Notes: generated by a model from the sequence alone, not told the origin. Counted from the stretch's first letter, positions 15,191 through 23,568 are shown. The stretch: 29,044 bases of DNA from JAWXBT01 sp964523015 (GCA_964523015.1 CAZFXN010000039.1:1-29044), one strand, 5' to 3'. Program-made: numbers and translations.

Positions 15191-15775
15191 ATGAACTTTG
15201 ATATTAGCTTCCTTGATTTAAATCCTTTTTTCCCCTTTCTGGCCTTTTTGGGAGTGTTTGCTTTAGTGGCTGTTGCCTTAATGACTATCATTAAAGCAGT
15301 TCGTAGAGCGATCCATAAAAATAAATTTGGGGATCTCTCACTTTTAGTTGATAACGACATGGGTGTTTTTGGAACAACCATGAGAGGGCATTTAGTAACC
15401 TCAAAACTGATTGAACCTCAAGGTGATTGGCTTTTTACTCTTAAATGTATTGAAACACGAATATCAAAGCATAATAGCAAAACCTATTCTGAGGAGATAA
15501 TCTTGTGGCAGGCAGAGTCAAAAGTTTCTAGAAGTGCCCATGTTTCAACAGATGGTATCCCTTATTTTTTTTTAATCGATAAGAACTGTTTAAGAAAAAA
15601 GAAAGACGGAACAATTTCATGGAAAATTTTGGTAATGGCCGATTTGTCAGGAGCAAATTTTAGAGCTGATTATCCTGTTAAGATTGTAGAGAGAGCGCCT
15701 CAAGGATATGGAGAAACCGAGGCCGAGATGGAGGAGAAAATGTCAGGAAGTACAGGGTTTATTCCTACAAGCTAA
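15191..15775 (+). CDS. Membrane-anchored protein of unknown function
   Basis: I do not recognise this 194-residue protein. One TM helix lies near the N-terminus (about 12-36, FFPFLAFLGVFALVAVALM), followed by basic residues (KAVRRAIHKNK), which suggests a cytoplasmic C-terminal domain. That domain is beta-rich (TTMRGHLVTSKL, WLFTLKCIETR, YSEEIILWQAE, GIPYFFLID, WKILVMADLSG, DYPVKIVERAP) and ends in an acidic tail. The layout recalls small membrane-tethered beta-barrel proteins such as DUF3592-type domains, but no motif is decisive. The start is fixed by the GGTGA ribosome site in the repeat just upstream. It is followed after 80 nt by the histidine phosphatase gene. Confidence 0.7.
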   Translation: MNFDISFLDLNPFFPFLAFLGVFALVAVALMTIIKAVRRAIHKNKFGDLSLLVDNDMGVFGTTMRGHLVTSKLIEPQGDWLFTLKCIETRISKHNSKTYSEEIILWQAESKVSRSAHVSTDGIPYFFLIDKNCLRKKKDGTISWKILVMADLSGANFRADYPVKIVERAPQGYGETEAEMEEKMSGSTGFIPTS

Positions 15776-15829
15776 GCCCAGGTTCCTATTTTTATTTATC
15801 AAACCCTCATATTTGTGTATCAATCTTTC

Positions 15830-15844
15830 TGACAACTGCTATAG
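15830..15844 (-). repeat. Single copy of the 15-bp TIR-like sequence
   Basis: TGACAACTGCTATAG is the exact reverse complement of 5290-5304. It lies just before the ribosome site of the histidine phosphatase gene. A partial match in the opposite orientation, GTTGTCATAAA, occurs at 16594-16604 after that gene. It may be a solo remnant of the element seen at 5290-5407. Confidence 0.5.
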
Positions 15845-15855
15845 AGAGAGTCTTA

Positions 15856-16407
15856 TTGGAAATAATAGTAACAAGGCACGGTCATACGACTTGGAATGCA
15901 TTACAACTTTGCACAAGCGATCCTGTTGCCCCTGTATTTTTAACTGATAAAGGGGTTTTGCAGGCTAAAGAGGTAGCAAGCACCCTTATAGATTGCCGAC
16001 CACGAGTGATCTTTATCTCTGACCTCTACAGAACTCGACAAACAGCAGAGATCATAAACAGTAGCTTTCAATCACCCTTATTTGAAGATGTAAGGATCTC
16101 AGATCATAAAACTGGACACGAAGGGAGACCGGTTAGTGAATTTTTAAAAGTAATCTCCCATGATCCGCTTAGTACTATCCCAGATGGTGGCGAGAGTTAT
16201 TATGATGTTAAAAAACGGGTCCTAAACTTTATTGATGATATTCATTTAAAGTATGAGCGGGTCCTGATAGTAACTCACTTTATCCCTGCTTTGATTATCC
16301 AGGGTCACTTTCTTGGTCTTGATGATAATGAAATCATACGTGGGAAGTTTGATAATTGTCAGGTTGTAAAGTTTCGGTTTGATGGATCTAGGTATCTGCC
16401 TTTTTAG
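15856..16407 (+). CDS. Histidine phosphatase (phosphoglycerate mutase family)
   Basis: The protein has the RHG signature at residues 7-9 (IIVTRHGHTTWNA), so His 8 is the phosphorylated residue. Other core residues are in SDLYRTRQTAEI (Arg 59/61), DGGESY (Glu 113, likely proton donor) and IVTHFIPAL (His 141). At 183 aa it is the size of CobC, GpmB-like or SixA-related phosphatases, and shorter than true cofactor-dependent phosphoglycerate mutases, so a phosphatase role is more likely than glycolytic mutase activity. The start is TTG 15856, with GAGAGAG just upstream. Substrate is unknown; neighbours do not narrow it. Confidence 0.85.
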   Translation: MEIIVTRHGHTTWNALQLCTSDPVAPVFLTDKGVLQAKEVASTLIDCRPRVIFISDLYRTRQTAEIINSSFQSPLFEDVRISDHKTGHEGRPVSEFLKVISHDPLSTIPDGGESYYDVKKRVLNFIDDIHLKYERVLIVTHFIPALIIQGHFLGLDDNEIIRGKFDNCQVVKFRFDGSRYLPF

Positions 16408-16700
16408 TAGGATCGCCGATCATGGCTGAGGGCAGCTGAAACATCGACCTAACCTGGCTCGACTTATAAGGGTTTCCATTCTTTTTTGTGCTACATGTTC
16501 GTAGCGCGAGTGCATAACACTCGATAGATAATGAGCAAAAACAGAGCAGTTCATTATCGATCTGCATTGATCTGCATTGATCTACTCATCAAGGTTGTCA
16601 TAAAAAGCTTTCGAAATACTATTGTGGGAATTTTAGTTTTTCTAGATTAGTAGGTAGTGTCCTACGACTTAGTCTAAGAAAGAAATTCTACGAGGAATAG
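16408..16700. other. Gene-free stretch with small repeats and hairpins
   Basis: No ORF is supported. Visible items are a hairpin CGAGTG/CACTCG (16507-16523, loop CATAA); an inverted pair GATAATGA (16527-16534) and TCATTATC (16551-16558); a direct repeat of GATCTGCATT (16559-16568, 16569-16578); and a hairpin GTAGG/CCTAC (16650-16665) ahead of the HD gene. The downstream gene has GAGGA (16692-16696) as ribosome site. Confidence 0.6.
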
Positions 16701-18188
16701 ATGACGTATAGAGTTGGAGAAACTGAACAGGATTTCAAAACACCTCAGTCAATTGGTGAAATTCTTCAATCGCTGATTGAAGATCCATTTTTGAACGATA
16801 ATTTGAATGATGAATTGCCTGCCCCAGGAATTTCAGGAATTTATAGAGATCCTATCCACGGCATAATTCAGCTAACCGATGTTGAGATGGAAATTATTAG
16901 TCATCCTTCATTTGAGCGATTAAGAGATGTTGCTCAGATGCAGAGTAAACATACCGCCATAGGAGAAGAGCTTACGCATTCAAGATACGAGCACTCTATC
17001 GGAGCTTTAATTGTCGCCGATAGAATAGCTGAGAAATTAGATCTCTCTGAGAAGGATCGTCAAAGTGTAAGAGTTGGGGCATTGCTACACGACTATGGTC
17101 ACCTTGCTTTTTCGCACACCCTTGAAAAAATCGTAAAAAGAGTAGTTGGCTTTGATCATGATGAAAATTTAGAAGATCGGATTAAAGCGAATGGATTAGA
17201 TAAGATACTAAACAAGCACGACATTGATGTAGATTTTCTTGTCAAAGAGCTAAAGACAGCGAAGACTGAACCTTCTTTAATAGGCTGTGCTGTTAAGCTT
17301 GCCGATCGGTTGGATTATATCTGTAGAGATCTTCATTATGCTCCTGTAAGAGAGGATATAAAAGAAAGTGCAAGAGCTCTAGCCGACGCAACTATTAATG
17401 GGATGCAGTTAGTAGATGGTAAGATCTGTATAAATGAGGACGCAATGCCAGCTCTTAAGGAGCTAGCTCACCTTCGAGCTATCCTATATACAAATTTCTC
17501 ACTCAGCCCAGCTTGTCAGATCTTTGTTCTTAAATTTGAACAAGCAGTTGGAGATGCTTTTATTGGTAGGGAAGATGGTAGGGAAGATGGTAGGGAAGAT
17601 GGTAGCGAAGATAAGAGAAAAGATTTAAGACGTGAAATTTTGTCATTCACTGATGATGAACTACTTGATTACCTTCCTGATGACGAAACCTCGTTACTGA
17701 GAGGACCAGTAGAGGATTACGAAAGGCCGATCATAGCTTACGCATTAACCAGTATCGCTAAAGAACATAGAGAATATTTTACTACCGGAAAATTTGCTCA
17801 GGATGTTAGGTCATGCTTGGGATCGTTTCTGCCGCAGAATGCCTTTACGGCCTCTGTCACCCCAGGCTGTTTGTCCTCACCTATAAAAGTATTCTCTGTT
17901 ACAGAGGATCCTAGCACAAATGAGAGGACAGTTCATTTGGTATCTATTCCTGATCGTATTGATGACGAGGATAGGTTTGCTTTTGTTTCTTTGCATAGAG
18001 ATTTTGAAGGTAGAGAGTATGAAGCACTCAATGCGCTACTTACCCATGTTTTTACAGCTCGAATAACTCCTGGTGCTAGTATGGATAAAAGGGTTTTAGG
18101 GCCTATTCACAGAGAGATCTTCGATCCCAATATTCTATCTATAAAGACTGGATTACAAGCGGGACTGTTCCCGCTTGCTAGCGCCTAA
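16701..18188 (+). CDS. HD-domain phosphohydrolase (SAMHD1/dGTPase-like)
   Basis: The N-terminal half matches the COG1078-type HD family that includes SAMHD1 and bacterial dNTPases. IYRDPIHGIIQLTD and FERLRDVAQM are typical lead-in motifs. The metal site is made by THSRYEHSIG (His 93, Arg 95), LLHDYGH (His 130, Asp 131) and DRLDYICRD (Asp 205). dNTP triphosphohydrolase activity is therefore plausible, though many relatives have other or unknown substrates. Residues 289-304 are a GRED/GSED tandem repeat from a 12-bp DNA repeat. The C-terminal 180 residues are not recognised. There is a ribosome site four bases before ATG. The gene stands alone; dNTPases sometimes serve in phage defence, but nothing adjacent supports that. 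Confidence 0.82.
   Translation: MTYRVGETEQDFKTPQSIGEILQSLIEDPFLNDNLNDELPAPGISGIYRDPIHGIIQLTDVEMEIISHPSFERLRDVAQMQSKHTAIGEELTHSRYEHSIGALIVADRIAEKLDLSEKDRQSVRVGALLHDYGHLAFSHTLEKIVKRVVGFDHDENLEDRIKANGLDKILNKHDIDVDFLVKELKTAKTEPSLIGCAVKLADRLDYICRDLHYAPVREDIKESARALADATINGMQLVDGKICINEDAMPALKELAHLRAILYTNFSLSPACQIFVLKFEQAVGDAFIGREDGREDGREDGSEDKRKDLRREILSFTDDELLDYLPDDETSLLRGPVEDYERPIIAYALTSIAKEHREYFTTGKFAQDVRSCLGSFLPQNAFTASVTPGCLSSPIKVFSVTEDPSTNERTVHLVSIPDRIDDEDRFAFVSLHRDFEGREYEALNALLTHVFTARITPGASMDKRVLGPIHREIFDPNILSIKTGLQAGLFPLASA
17565..17612 (+). repeat. 12-bp tandem repeat inside the HD gene
   Basis: GGTAGGGAAGAT occurs three times in a row (17565, 17577, 17589) followed by GGTAGCGAAGAT (17601-17612). 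It encodes three copies of GRED and one GSED. Because the unit is a multiple of three, copy changes would keep the frame. Confidence 0.9.
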
Positions 18189-18241
18189 AAGGAGAAAGAT
18201 AATCTTTGTCTATTCTTTTTCTTAGTTTTGCTTGTAAATTC

Positions 18242-18595
18242 TTACATACATCCCATTAGCTTTCGATGAATGTCTCTTGCTCCTCTAGGGGTTATTGCTC
18301 GCTGTATGACATTTGTAATTAAGATGATTCGATATCCGCGCATGTCAGATCTTGATACATCTCCTGGAAGGCAGGAGTCTGCAAGCTGAGCCAATAGTGT
18401 CAATTCATCAAGAGGTGGTTCGTTACACAAAGGGTCCTCTGGAGGACATGGAGGAGCGCATATCTCTATATCAGGGTTACATATGCCACCGCCACCACTA
18501 CCATCACCCCCACCATCTGATTGTGCTAAACTAGTTTGTGTGCAGAGTGACAAGCTTAAGAGTAAAATACACAATGCTCGCAACAGAGTATTCAT
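18242..18595 (-). CDS. Small secreted Gly/Cys-rich protein
   Basis: This 117-residue protein starts at ATG 18595, which has AGGAG 5 nt upstream; a longer reading from 18664 adds residues with no signal-peptide character. The signal peptide is MNTLLRALCILLLSLSLC followed by TSLAQS. A Gly run (SDGGGDGSGGGG) leads to a Cys/Pro segment (ICNPDIEICAPPCPP and PLCNEPP), and then a helical C-terminal part with two more Cys ending in RKLMGCM. The Cys residues suggest disulfides outside the cytoplasm. I do not recognise a family. It is convergent with the HD gene and not obviously linked to the next minus-strand gene. Confidence 0.6.
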   Translation of the reverse strand: MNTLLRALCILLLSLSLCTQTSLAQSDGGGDGSGGGGICNPDIEICAPPCPPEDPLCNEPPLDELTLLAQLADSCLPGDVSRSDMRGYRIILITNVIQRAITPRGARDIHRKLMGCM

Positions 18596-18612
18596 TACGC
18601 TCCTATAGTTAT

Positions 18613-18640
18613 CCCTTCGGGGACCCTGTCTCTGGCAGGG
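18613..18640 (-). promoter_or_regulatory. Two small hairpins in the 18595 gene leader
   Basis: CCC/GGG around TTC (18613-18621) and CCCTGTC/GGCAGGG around TCT (18624-18640, one G-T pair) lie 18-45 nt upstream of the start codon. They may form in the leader RNA; a function is not evident. Confidence 0.3.
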
Positions 18641-18803
18641 CATATAAAATCTTAACGCAATCACTATAGTGGCAATAAATGTGCCTAGTAGTTTTACTCC
18701 TATTTCATGTTGAGAATTATAGGTATTTAGGTGGGCAGCGATTCAAATGTGGAAGACCTCTGCCAAAGAGTGTGAATAGTTTGCTTAGCGTATATTTGGA
18801 CAA

Positions 18804-20219
18804 TTACTGCAGGTACCCTAATGATTTTAACTGATCTAGGGTTTCGTTACTAATCTCTTCACTTCTCTCACTGGTTGCGACTGATTGGTTTTTTAGAGCA
18901 GTTAAAAATATTTCATCAAAGGAAGATTTAAGCTCAGATTTAAGCTGCGGATCTTTCATTTTTGTCATGCAAGCATAGTCATTATGGGAATCAAATAGTC
19001 CAATAATGTTAGGAGAGCGCCAACTCTCTAAACTTTTGCTTACATCAGGATCTTTTTGATCGTATGGAACTTCCATTACTAAATGTTTGCCATGAAAATC
19101 AGTAACGCTCTTCATGTCATAGATTCGTCTTACTTCTGAGATCACTGACTTGCGATCCTTAATTGCCTTTTCATTAAGGAGAGAGACGCCTTGCAGATTT
19201 TTAGGAGGAGTGATCCCTAACCGAGCAAGAATCGTAGGATAAATATCTACAGTTGATACAGTTGTCTCGATAATTTTAGCTGAATCACTTTTTCGATTTG
19301 TTTTAATAAGAAGTGGAATATGAACCTCTTCATTAAAAAGCTTATAGCCATGTCGTAAATTACCGTGCTCTTTAAACTGCTCTCCGTGATCCGATACAAT
19401 TACTATAAATAGATCTTCATATAACTCTTTCTCTTTAAGAAAGGAGAAAAGCCTACCTAGTTGAGTATCCATGTAGTTAATTTCACCGTCATACCGACCA
19501 ATAAGGGAAAGCATCTTCTCATCGTAAGTAAAGGGGCTCTTAAGTAGAGGGCCTTGAAATTTTGTATCATATGGAGGAGGTGGGGTGTATGGATCGTGAG
19601 GATCAAGATAATGTAGATATAAAAAAAACGGGTCGGAGCTTTTCTTGCTACTCTTATCATTTAGCCACTTTGTAATTATCTCTTCTCCTGATTCGGTAAT
19701 TTTCTCTGCTGGCTTTCTAGCAATATAATAAAACTCATCAAACCCTTGGGTATATCCAAACTCTTTTGTGATCCAGGGATTTGGACTTACTCCAGCTGTA
19801 GTGTATCCCTGTTGCTTTAAAACTTCGGCAATTGTTTCAAGATTAGGATTTAATTTAGCAAACCCTTTTTTTGCTAACTCACGATCGTTTGGTGGAACCA
19901 TCCCGTGTGAGGTCGGATATAATCCAGTAAACATCGTTGCTACTGAGGCAGGAGTCCATGGAGCTGCAGTTAGGGCATGTTTAAATTTTAAATTCTCATT
20001 GGCAAAGGAATCAAGAACTGGACTAGTTTGTCGCTCATATCCATAGCCACTTAAATGATCAGCCCTTAAGGTATCAAGCATTAAAAAAAGAATGTTAGGC
20101 TTTTTAGTTGAGAATTCACTTTTGCTGCAACCAAATGGCACAAGAAATAGTGAAAGTAGTAAAAATAGAGGGATGATTTTTCTTATCAATCTGCTAGTGA
20201 ATTTATATCTTAAAGTCAT
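18804..20219 (-). CDS. Lipoprotein AlkP-superfamily hydrolase (sulfatase fold)
   Basis: This 471-residue PF00884-type protein has a lipoprotein signal (IIPLFLLLSLFLVPFGC, Cys 31). Core motifs are NILFLMLDTLRADHLSGYGY (Asp 49), TAAPWTPASVATMFTG (Thr 89 in the nucleophile position), PTSHG, YLDPHDPY, YDGEINYMD and VSDHGEQFKEHG followed by LRHG. Thr rather than Cys or Ser argues against a formylglycine sulfatase. The C-terminus LKSLGYLQ is shared with paralogues. Its start overlaps the cysQ stop by 17 nt, so it is probably translated from the same transcript as cysQ and the broken AlkP gene upstream. The likely site of action is the periplasm or outer-membrane inner leaflet; substrate unknown. 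Confidence 0.87.
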   Translation of the reverse strand: MTLRYKFTSRLIRKIIPLFLLLSLFLVPFGCSKSEFSTKKPNILFLMLDTLRADHLSGYGYERQTSPVLDSFANENLKFKHALTAAPWTPASVATMFTGLYPTSHGMVPPNDRELAKKGFAKLNPNLETIAEVLKQQGYTTAGVSPNPWITKEFGYTQGFDEFYYIARKPAEKITESGEEIITKWLNDKSSKKSSDPFFLYLHYLDPHDPYTPPPPYDTKFQGPLLKSPFTYDEKMLSLIGRYDGEINYMDTQLGRLFSFLKEKELYEDLFIVIVSDHGEQFKEHGNLRHGYKLFNEEVHIPLLIKTNRKSDSAKIIETTVSTVDIYPTILARLGITPPKNLQGVSLLNEKAIKDRKSVISEVRRIYDMKSVTDFHGKHLVMEVPYDQKDPDVSKSLESWRSPNIIGLFDSHNDYACMTKMKDPQLKSELKSSFDEIFLTALKNQSVATSERSEEISNETLDQLKSLGYLQ

Positions 20220-20967
20220 AAAATTTCTTTATATCCAGATCGCTCCTATAGGCGATAAAATGATTGTTCTCTAAATTTTCTTTGTTGTATTTTAGTGGCT
20301 CTTTTGTGACGAGATCAATTATTTTTGTGCCCCCTTCGGTTGCAATAATGTGCCCAGCCGCAATGTCCCATTCACAAGTAGTTCCGAGTCTAGGATATAT
20401 ATCGATCTCGCCTTCGGCAAGCTTGCAAAGTTTTAGAGAAGATCCGTACGGGCGAACATCGGCTATCTTAGCTTTTTTTAAGAAATCTGAGGTTTCATCA
20501 TTTCCGTGCTTACTACTTGTGGCTGCGATTAATGAAGGTCTTTTTGAGTCATTGAAGATCTTTTTGCCGTTTAAAAAAGCACCTTTATTAAGTTTCGCTG
20601 AGTAGCAGAGCTCTAAGGCCGGTGCAAAAACAACTCCAAGTATAGGAGTGCCGTTCTCTATCAAAGCAATATTAACTGTGAACTGGCCATCCTTTGCTAA
20701 AAAGTTCTTTGTGCCATCTAGTGGATCTACTAACCAAAAAGTAGACCACTCTTTTCTTATAGAATAATCTACTAAGCTCTCTTCGGTTAAAATTGGGAAT
20801 TCAAATAAGGCCGAAAGGGATTCTATAATAACCTCATTCGCGGCTTCGTCAGCACAGGTGATTGGTGAAGAATCGCTCTTTATTCTGGTTGGAATATCTT
20901 CTTTCTCATACCAATAAAGGATACTCTCTCCCGCCTCAATGGCTATCTTTATCACTTCATCGATCAT
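20203..20967 (-). CDS. cysQ: 3'(2'),5'-bisphosphate nucleotidase CysQ
   Basis: This 254-residue member of the inositol monophosphatase superfamily should dephosphorylate PAP or PAPS to AMP or APS in a Mg-dependent reaction. Motifs are SDSSPITCADEAAN (31-44), ILTEES (59-64), the metal-binding WLVDPLDGTKNFL (78-90), PYGSSLKLCKLAEGEIDIYP, and the C-terminal CEWDIAAGHIIATEGG. The DPLDGTKNF form with Lys after Thr is typical of CysQ rather than inositol monophosphatase. It sits 18 nt downstream of the frameshifted AlkP gene and overlaps the next AlkP gene by 17 nt, a tight operon. PAP arises from sulfotransferase reactions, so this raises sulfated products as a possible context, but the AlkP neighbours lack the sulfatase signature. 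Confidence 0.9.
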   Translation of the reverse strand: MIDEVIKIAIEAGESILYWYEKEDIPTRIKSDSSPITCADEAANEVIIESLSALFEFPILTEESLVDYSIRKEWSTFWLVDPLDGTKNFLAKDGQFTVNIALIENGTPILGVVFAPALELCYSAKLNKGAFLNGKKIFNDSKRPSLIAATSSKHGNDETSDFLKKAKIADVRPYGSSLKLCKLAEGEIDIYPRLGTTCEWDIAAGHIIATEGGTKIIDLVTKEPLKYNKENLENNHFIAYRSDLDIKKFYDFKI

Positions 20968-20985
20968 GGTAATTAAACTTCTTAA

Positions 20986-22325
20986 TTATTCGGCGTACCC
21001 TAAAGTCCTTAGCTCTTCTAGTCCTTCAGGAGAAATTGGCTTTTCAATATGTGTTTCTGAATTATGAACTTTTTTTCCAATACTATATAACTTAAGCGCA
21101 AGGTTCTTTGCGATTTCTGATCGATCACTTACCTTGTTTTGTTTCTCTGCAAAATCAGTTCTAGCATTGTACAGCTCTTCAGAGATCTTTCCATCTTTAG
21201 GCTTCGTTGTAATATAATGCCAATCTGGGCTGACTACTGAGCGAAATTCAGGACGTGGGTGCCCTTCTTTTCGTAATAATTCTGAGAAGAGAAACCGATC
21301 CTCTTTTTGATTTTCATCTATTAATGAAACTAAACTTTTCCCCTGCCAGATATCATTTTTGTTAAATTTTAATAACTCAGAAAGGGTTGGTAATAGATCG
21401 ATCGTGCTTATATGATCAGGGATTCGAGCCGCCTTTATGTTTGGAGCATAGATCATAAAAGGGACTCTAATGACTTCATTGTATAGTGATTTGCCGTGCC
21501 CAACTTGGCCATGTTCCCAAAATTCTTCGCCATGATCGGAGAGCAAAACAACTAAGGTATTTTTATCCCAGTTAAAGATTTCAAAGAGTTCTTTGATATA
21601 TTTATCTGTATAGTTAATTTCACTATCATAAGCATTTATCTCCGTTCTTTTTGATCTGTTGATGACGTAAACCAGGGAGCTCTTTCGTTATAAGGCTCAT
21701 GCGGATCCATATAGTGAATATATAGATAGTATTTACCGCCGGAGTTTAACTCTGCTGCCCATGATTTAACGGTTTCATTCACCTTAGGAGCGCCCTCATA
21801 TCGAAATGTTGAAAACTTATCAAATCCCTGAGTAAAACCCATCTCGGTTGTAATATTTAGATTGTCTGCAACACCATACGTTTTATATCCAGCATTCTTC
21901 ATCTCTTCAGCAAGAGTTGTAAGTTCCTCAGGTATTCGATCAAAGGTAACAGTCTGATTTTTTTTCTGAAGTCGAATATTTGCAAAGTGTCCGGTTATGA
22001 CCCCGTGCTGCGATGGATAAAGTGAGGTAAAGACAGAAGCGACTGCCGGAGCAGTGTATGAGCAAGCTGAAAATGCCCGATCGAAAATTATACTTTTCTT
22101 AGCTAAGGAGGAAAGAAACGGGGCAGTATCTTTTTTATATCCGTAAAAGGGGAGATGATCAGCTCGTAAGGTGTCAACTAAGATAACAACTACATTTTGC
22201 GATGGGGCAACACTCTTGGATAGCTTGTTTGACTGGGAATTACATCCGGCAAAGAGACACGAAACTAGTATAATTGCAGAGATAAAGATCGTATTTTTCA
22301 TAGGTGATATTATTAAACTTTTCAT
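20986..22325 (-). pseudogene. Frameshifted lipoprotein AlkP-superfamily gene
   Basis: Two adjacent frames together make one complete sulfatase-fold lipoprotein. The 5' frame (22325-21636) has a lipobox (CLFAGC), VVVILVDTLRADHLPFYGY, ACSYTAPAVASVFTS with Thr as nucleophile, and YMDPHEPYNERAPWF, then runs into a stop. The reading continues in another frame as VINRSKRTEINAYDSEINYTD and LLSDHGEEFWEHG, ending LRTLGYAE at 20986. Restoring one T in the TTT run (plus strand AAA at 21669-21671) would join them as APWFYVINRSKRTE. That homopolymer suggests either a real inactivating deletion or an assembly error. The start may be 22325 or the Met at 22301. The gene is first in the operon with cysQ and 18804-20219. 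Confidence 0.8.
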
Positions 22326-22474
22326 TTTCTATTATATAGCTTCCTACTTCTCGCTAAGTTTCACTACCAAAATACGGTATCGATAGTATAAATCACTTTC
22401 AACAAAAAAATGGCCATAACACAGCTACGAGAGAGTTGCAGACTAATAACCAATAATTGTAAAATAGTCTATTC

Positions 22475-23491
22475 ATGCAGAACAGTCCTGATAATTCAAT
22501 TGAGCCTATCCCAGAGCAATTAATAGCTATTTATAACCCCATTGATGCGGCACTTTTTAAAGCTTCTCAAGCTCTTGGCTTCTATAGTCACCTAGGAGTT
22601 CCGTCGGGTAAAGAGTACGAAGATCAGAGAGAAGATTTTTTTGCTGGTAGAATTAAGGAACCAACGCTCAAATTTATAACCGATCCGCCGAATCTTGATC
22701 TCATTGTCAAAGAGATTGAAGGATTATCTATCCCTTCTGATAATGCTATTTTAAAGGAAATATTAACTAGGCAGAGACAGAGAGTTCTAAGCGAAATTGA
22801 TGCGGTTATACATAGGGACGACAAAGAAAGAGTAAAAGCTATTGGGATAGAACTTTTTGGTGCTCCATCACCATCTTTAGTTGCTGAGGCAGAATCGATT
22901 CTCAGGAGCACCCCAGAAAAGAAAATTTATGTACCTGCTGAGTCCTTGGGTAGAAAGTTCTCAGAGAAGGAACCGGAGTACTTAAACTCTCATGAAGTAG
23001 GAGTACATGTTTTTTGTTCTGCAAATGGATATGCGCAACCACTATTGCCCTATTCCTTTGGACTTGGGTTGCCTGGATATTTAATGACACAAGAGGGTCT
23101 AGGAGTTTATGCAGGAGAAAGATCGCGTACGGCTAATCCAAATGTATTGCGCAGAATTGCAACAAGAGTTGTGACTACAGATTCTCTAGTTACTGGAGAT
23201 AGCTTTAAAGAAGCTTATGAGCGGCTTAAAGAATTTTATCCATCTGATCCTAATTCTCATCGCTCAGTATATGATGCGATCGTTAGGGCTTACCACCCTG
23301 GACTCCCAATCGATCATGTTTATTTGGAAGGTCTTATGAGAGTCAGAGATTTTGTTAAAGATGGTGGAGACCTTAGAGATCTCTATGTTGGAAAGGTCGG
23401 TATTGACGATTTAAAATTTCTTGTGGACTTGAAAAAGCAGGGCCTAATCAGGGGTGCTAGACATTTTCCTAGTTTTTTTGAAAGACGCTAG
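22475..23491 (+). CDS. DUF1704/MATCAP-type zinc metallopeptidase (QEGLA protein)
   Basis: The protein matches the DUF1704 family (PF08014), known in bacteria as 'flavohemoglobin expression-modulating QEGLA motif' proteins and in animals as the tyrosine carboxypeptidase MATCAP. The zinc motif is HEVGVH (His 173, Glu 174, His 178), followed by SANGYAQPL and GLGLPGYLMTQEGLGVYA, where Glu 207 of QEGLG would be the third ligand. The N-terminal 150 residues carry the family's usual helical domain. At 338 aa it is shorter than many bacterial members. The ATG follows a TAAAAT (-10-like) by about 9 nt, with TTGCAG 18 nt further upstream, so the mRNA may be nearly leaderless. It is divergent from the broken AlkP gene. 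Its substrate is unknown. Confidence 0.85.
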   Translation: MQNSPDNSIEPIPEQLIAIYNPIDAALFKASQALGFYSHLGVPSGKEYEDQREDFFAGRIKEPTLKFITDPPNLDLIVKEIEGLSIPSDNAILKEILTRQRQRVLSEIDAVIHRDDKERVKAIGIELFGAPSPSLVAEAESILRSTPEKKIYVPAESLGRKFSEKEPEYLNSHEVGVHVFCSANGYAQPLLPYSFGLGLPGYLMTQEGLGVYAGERSRTANPNVLRRIATRVVTTDSLVTGDSFKEAYERLKEFYPSDPNSHRSVYDAIVRAYHPGLPIDHVYLEGLMRVRDFVKDGGDLRDLYVGKVGIDDLKFLVDLKKQGLIRGARHFPSFFERR

Positions 23492-23568
23492 TCTTAGCTT
23501 CTTGCCATAACTTTCCTATAAAGAATTAGCCGCTATACTTGCGAAGTCAATCTTTGACATATTTGACT

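Noticed and set aside
15121..15381. Minus-strand ORF with an IHQ repeat
   Set aside because: The repeat is the reverse reading of the GGTGAATTT tandem array; no independent support.
16701..18188. HD gene as part of a phage-defence island
   Set aside because: HD dNTPases can be antiviral, but no defence, phage or mobile gene is adjacent here.
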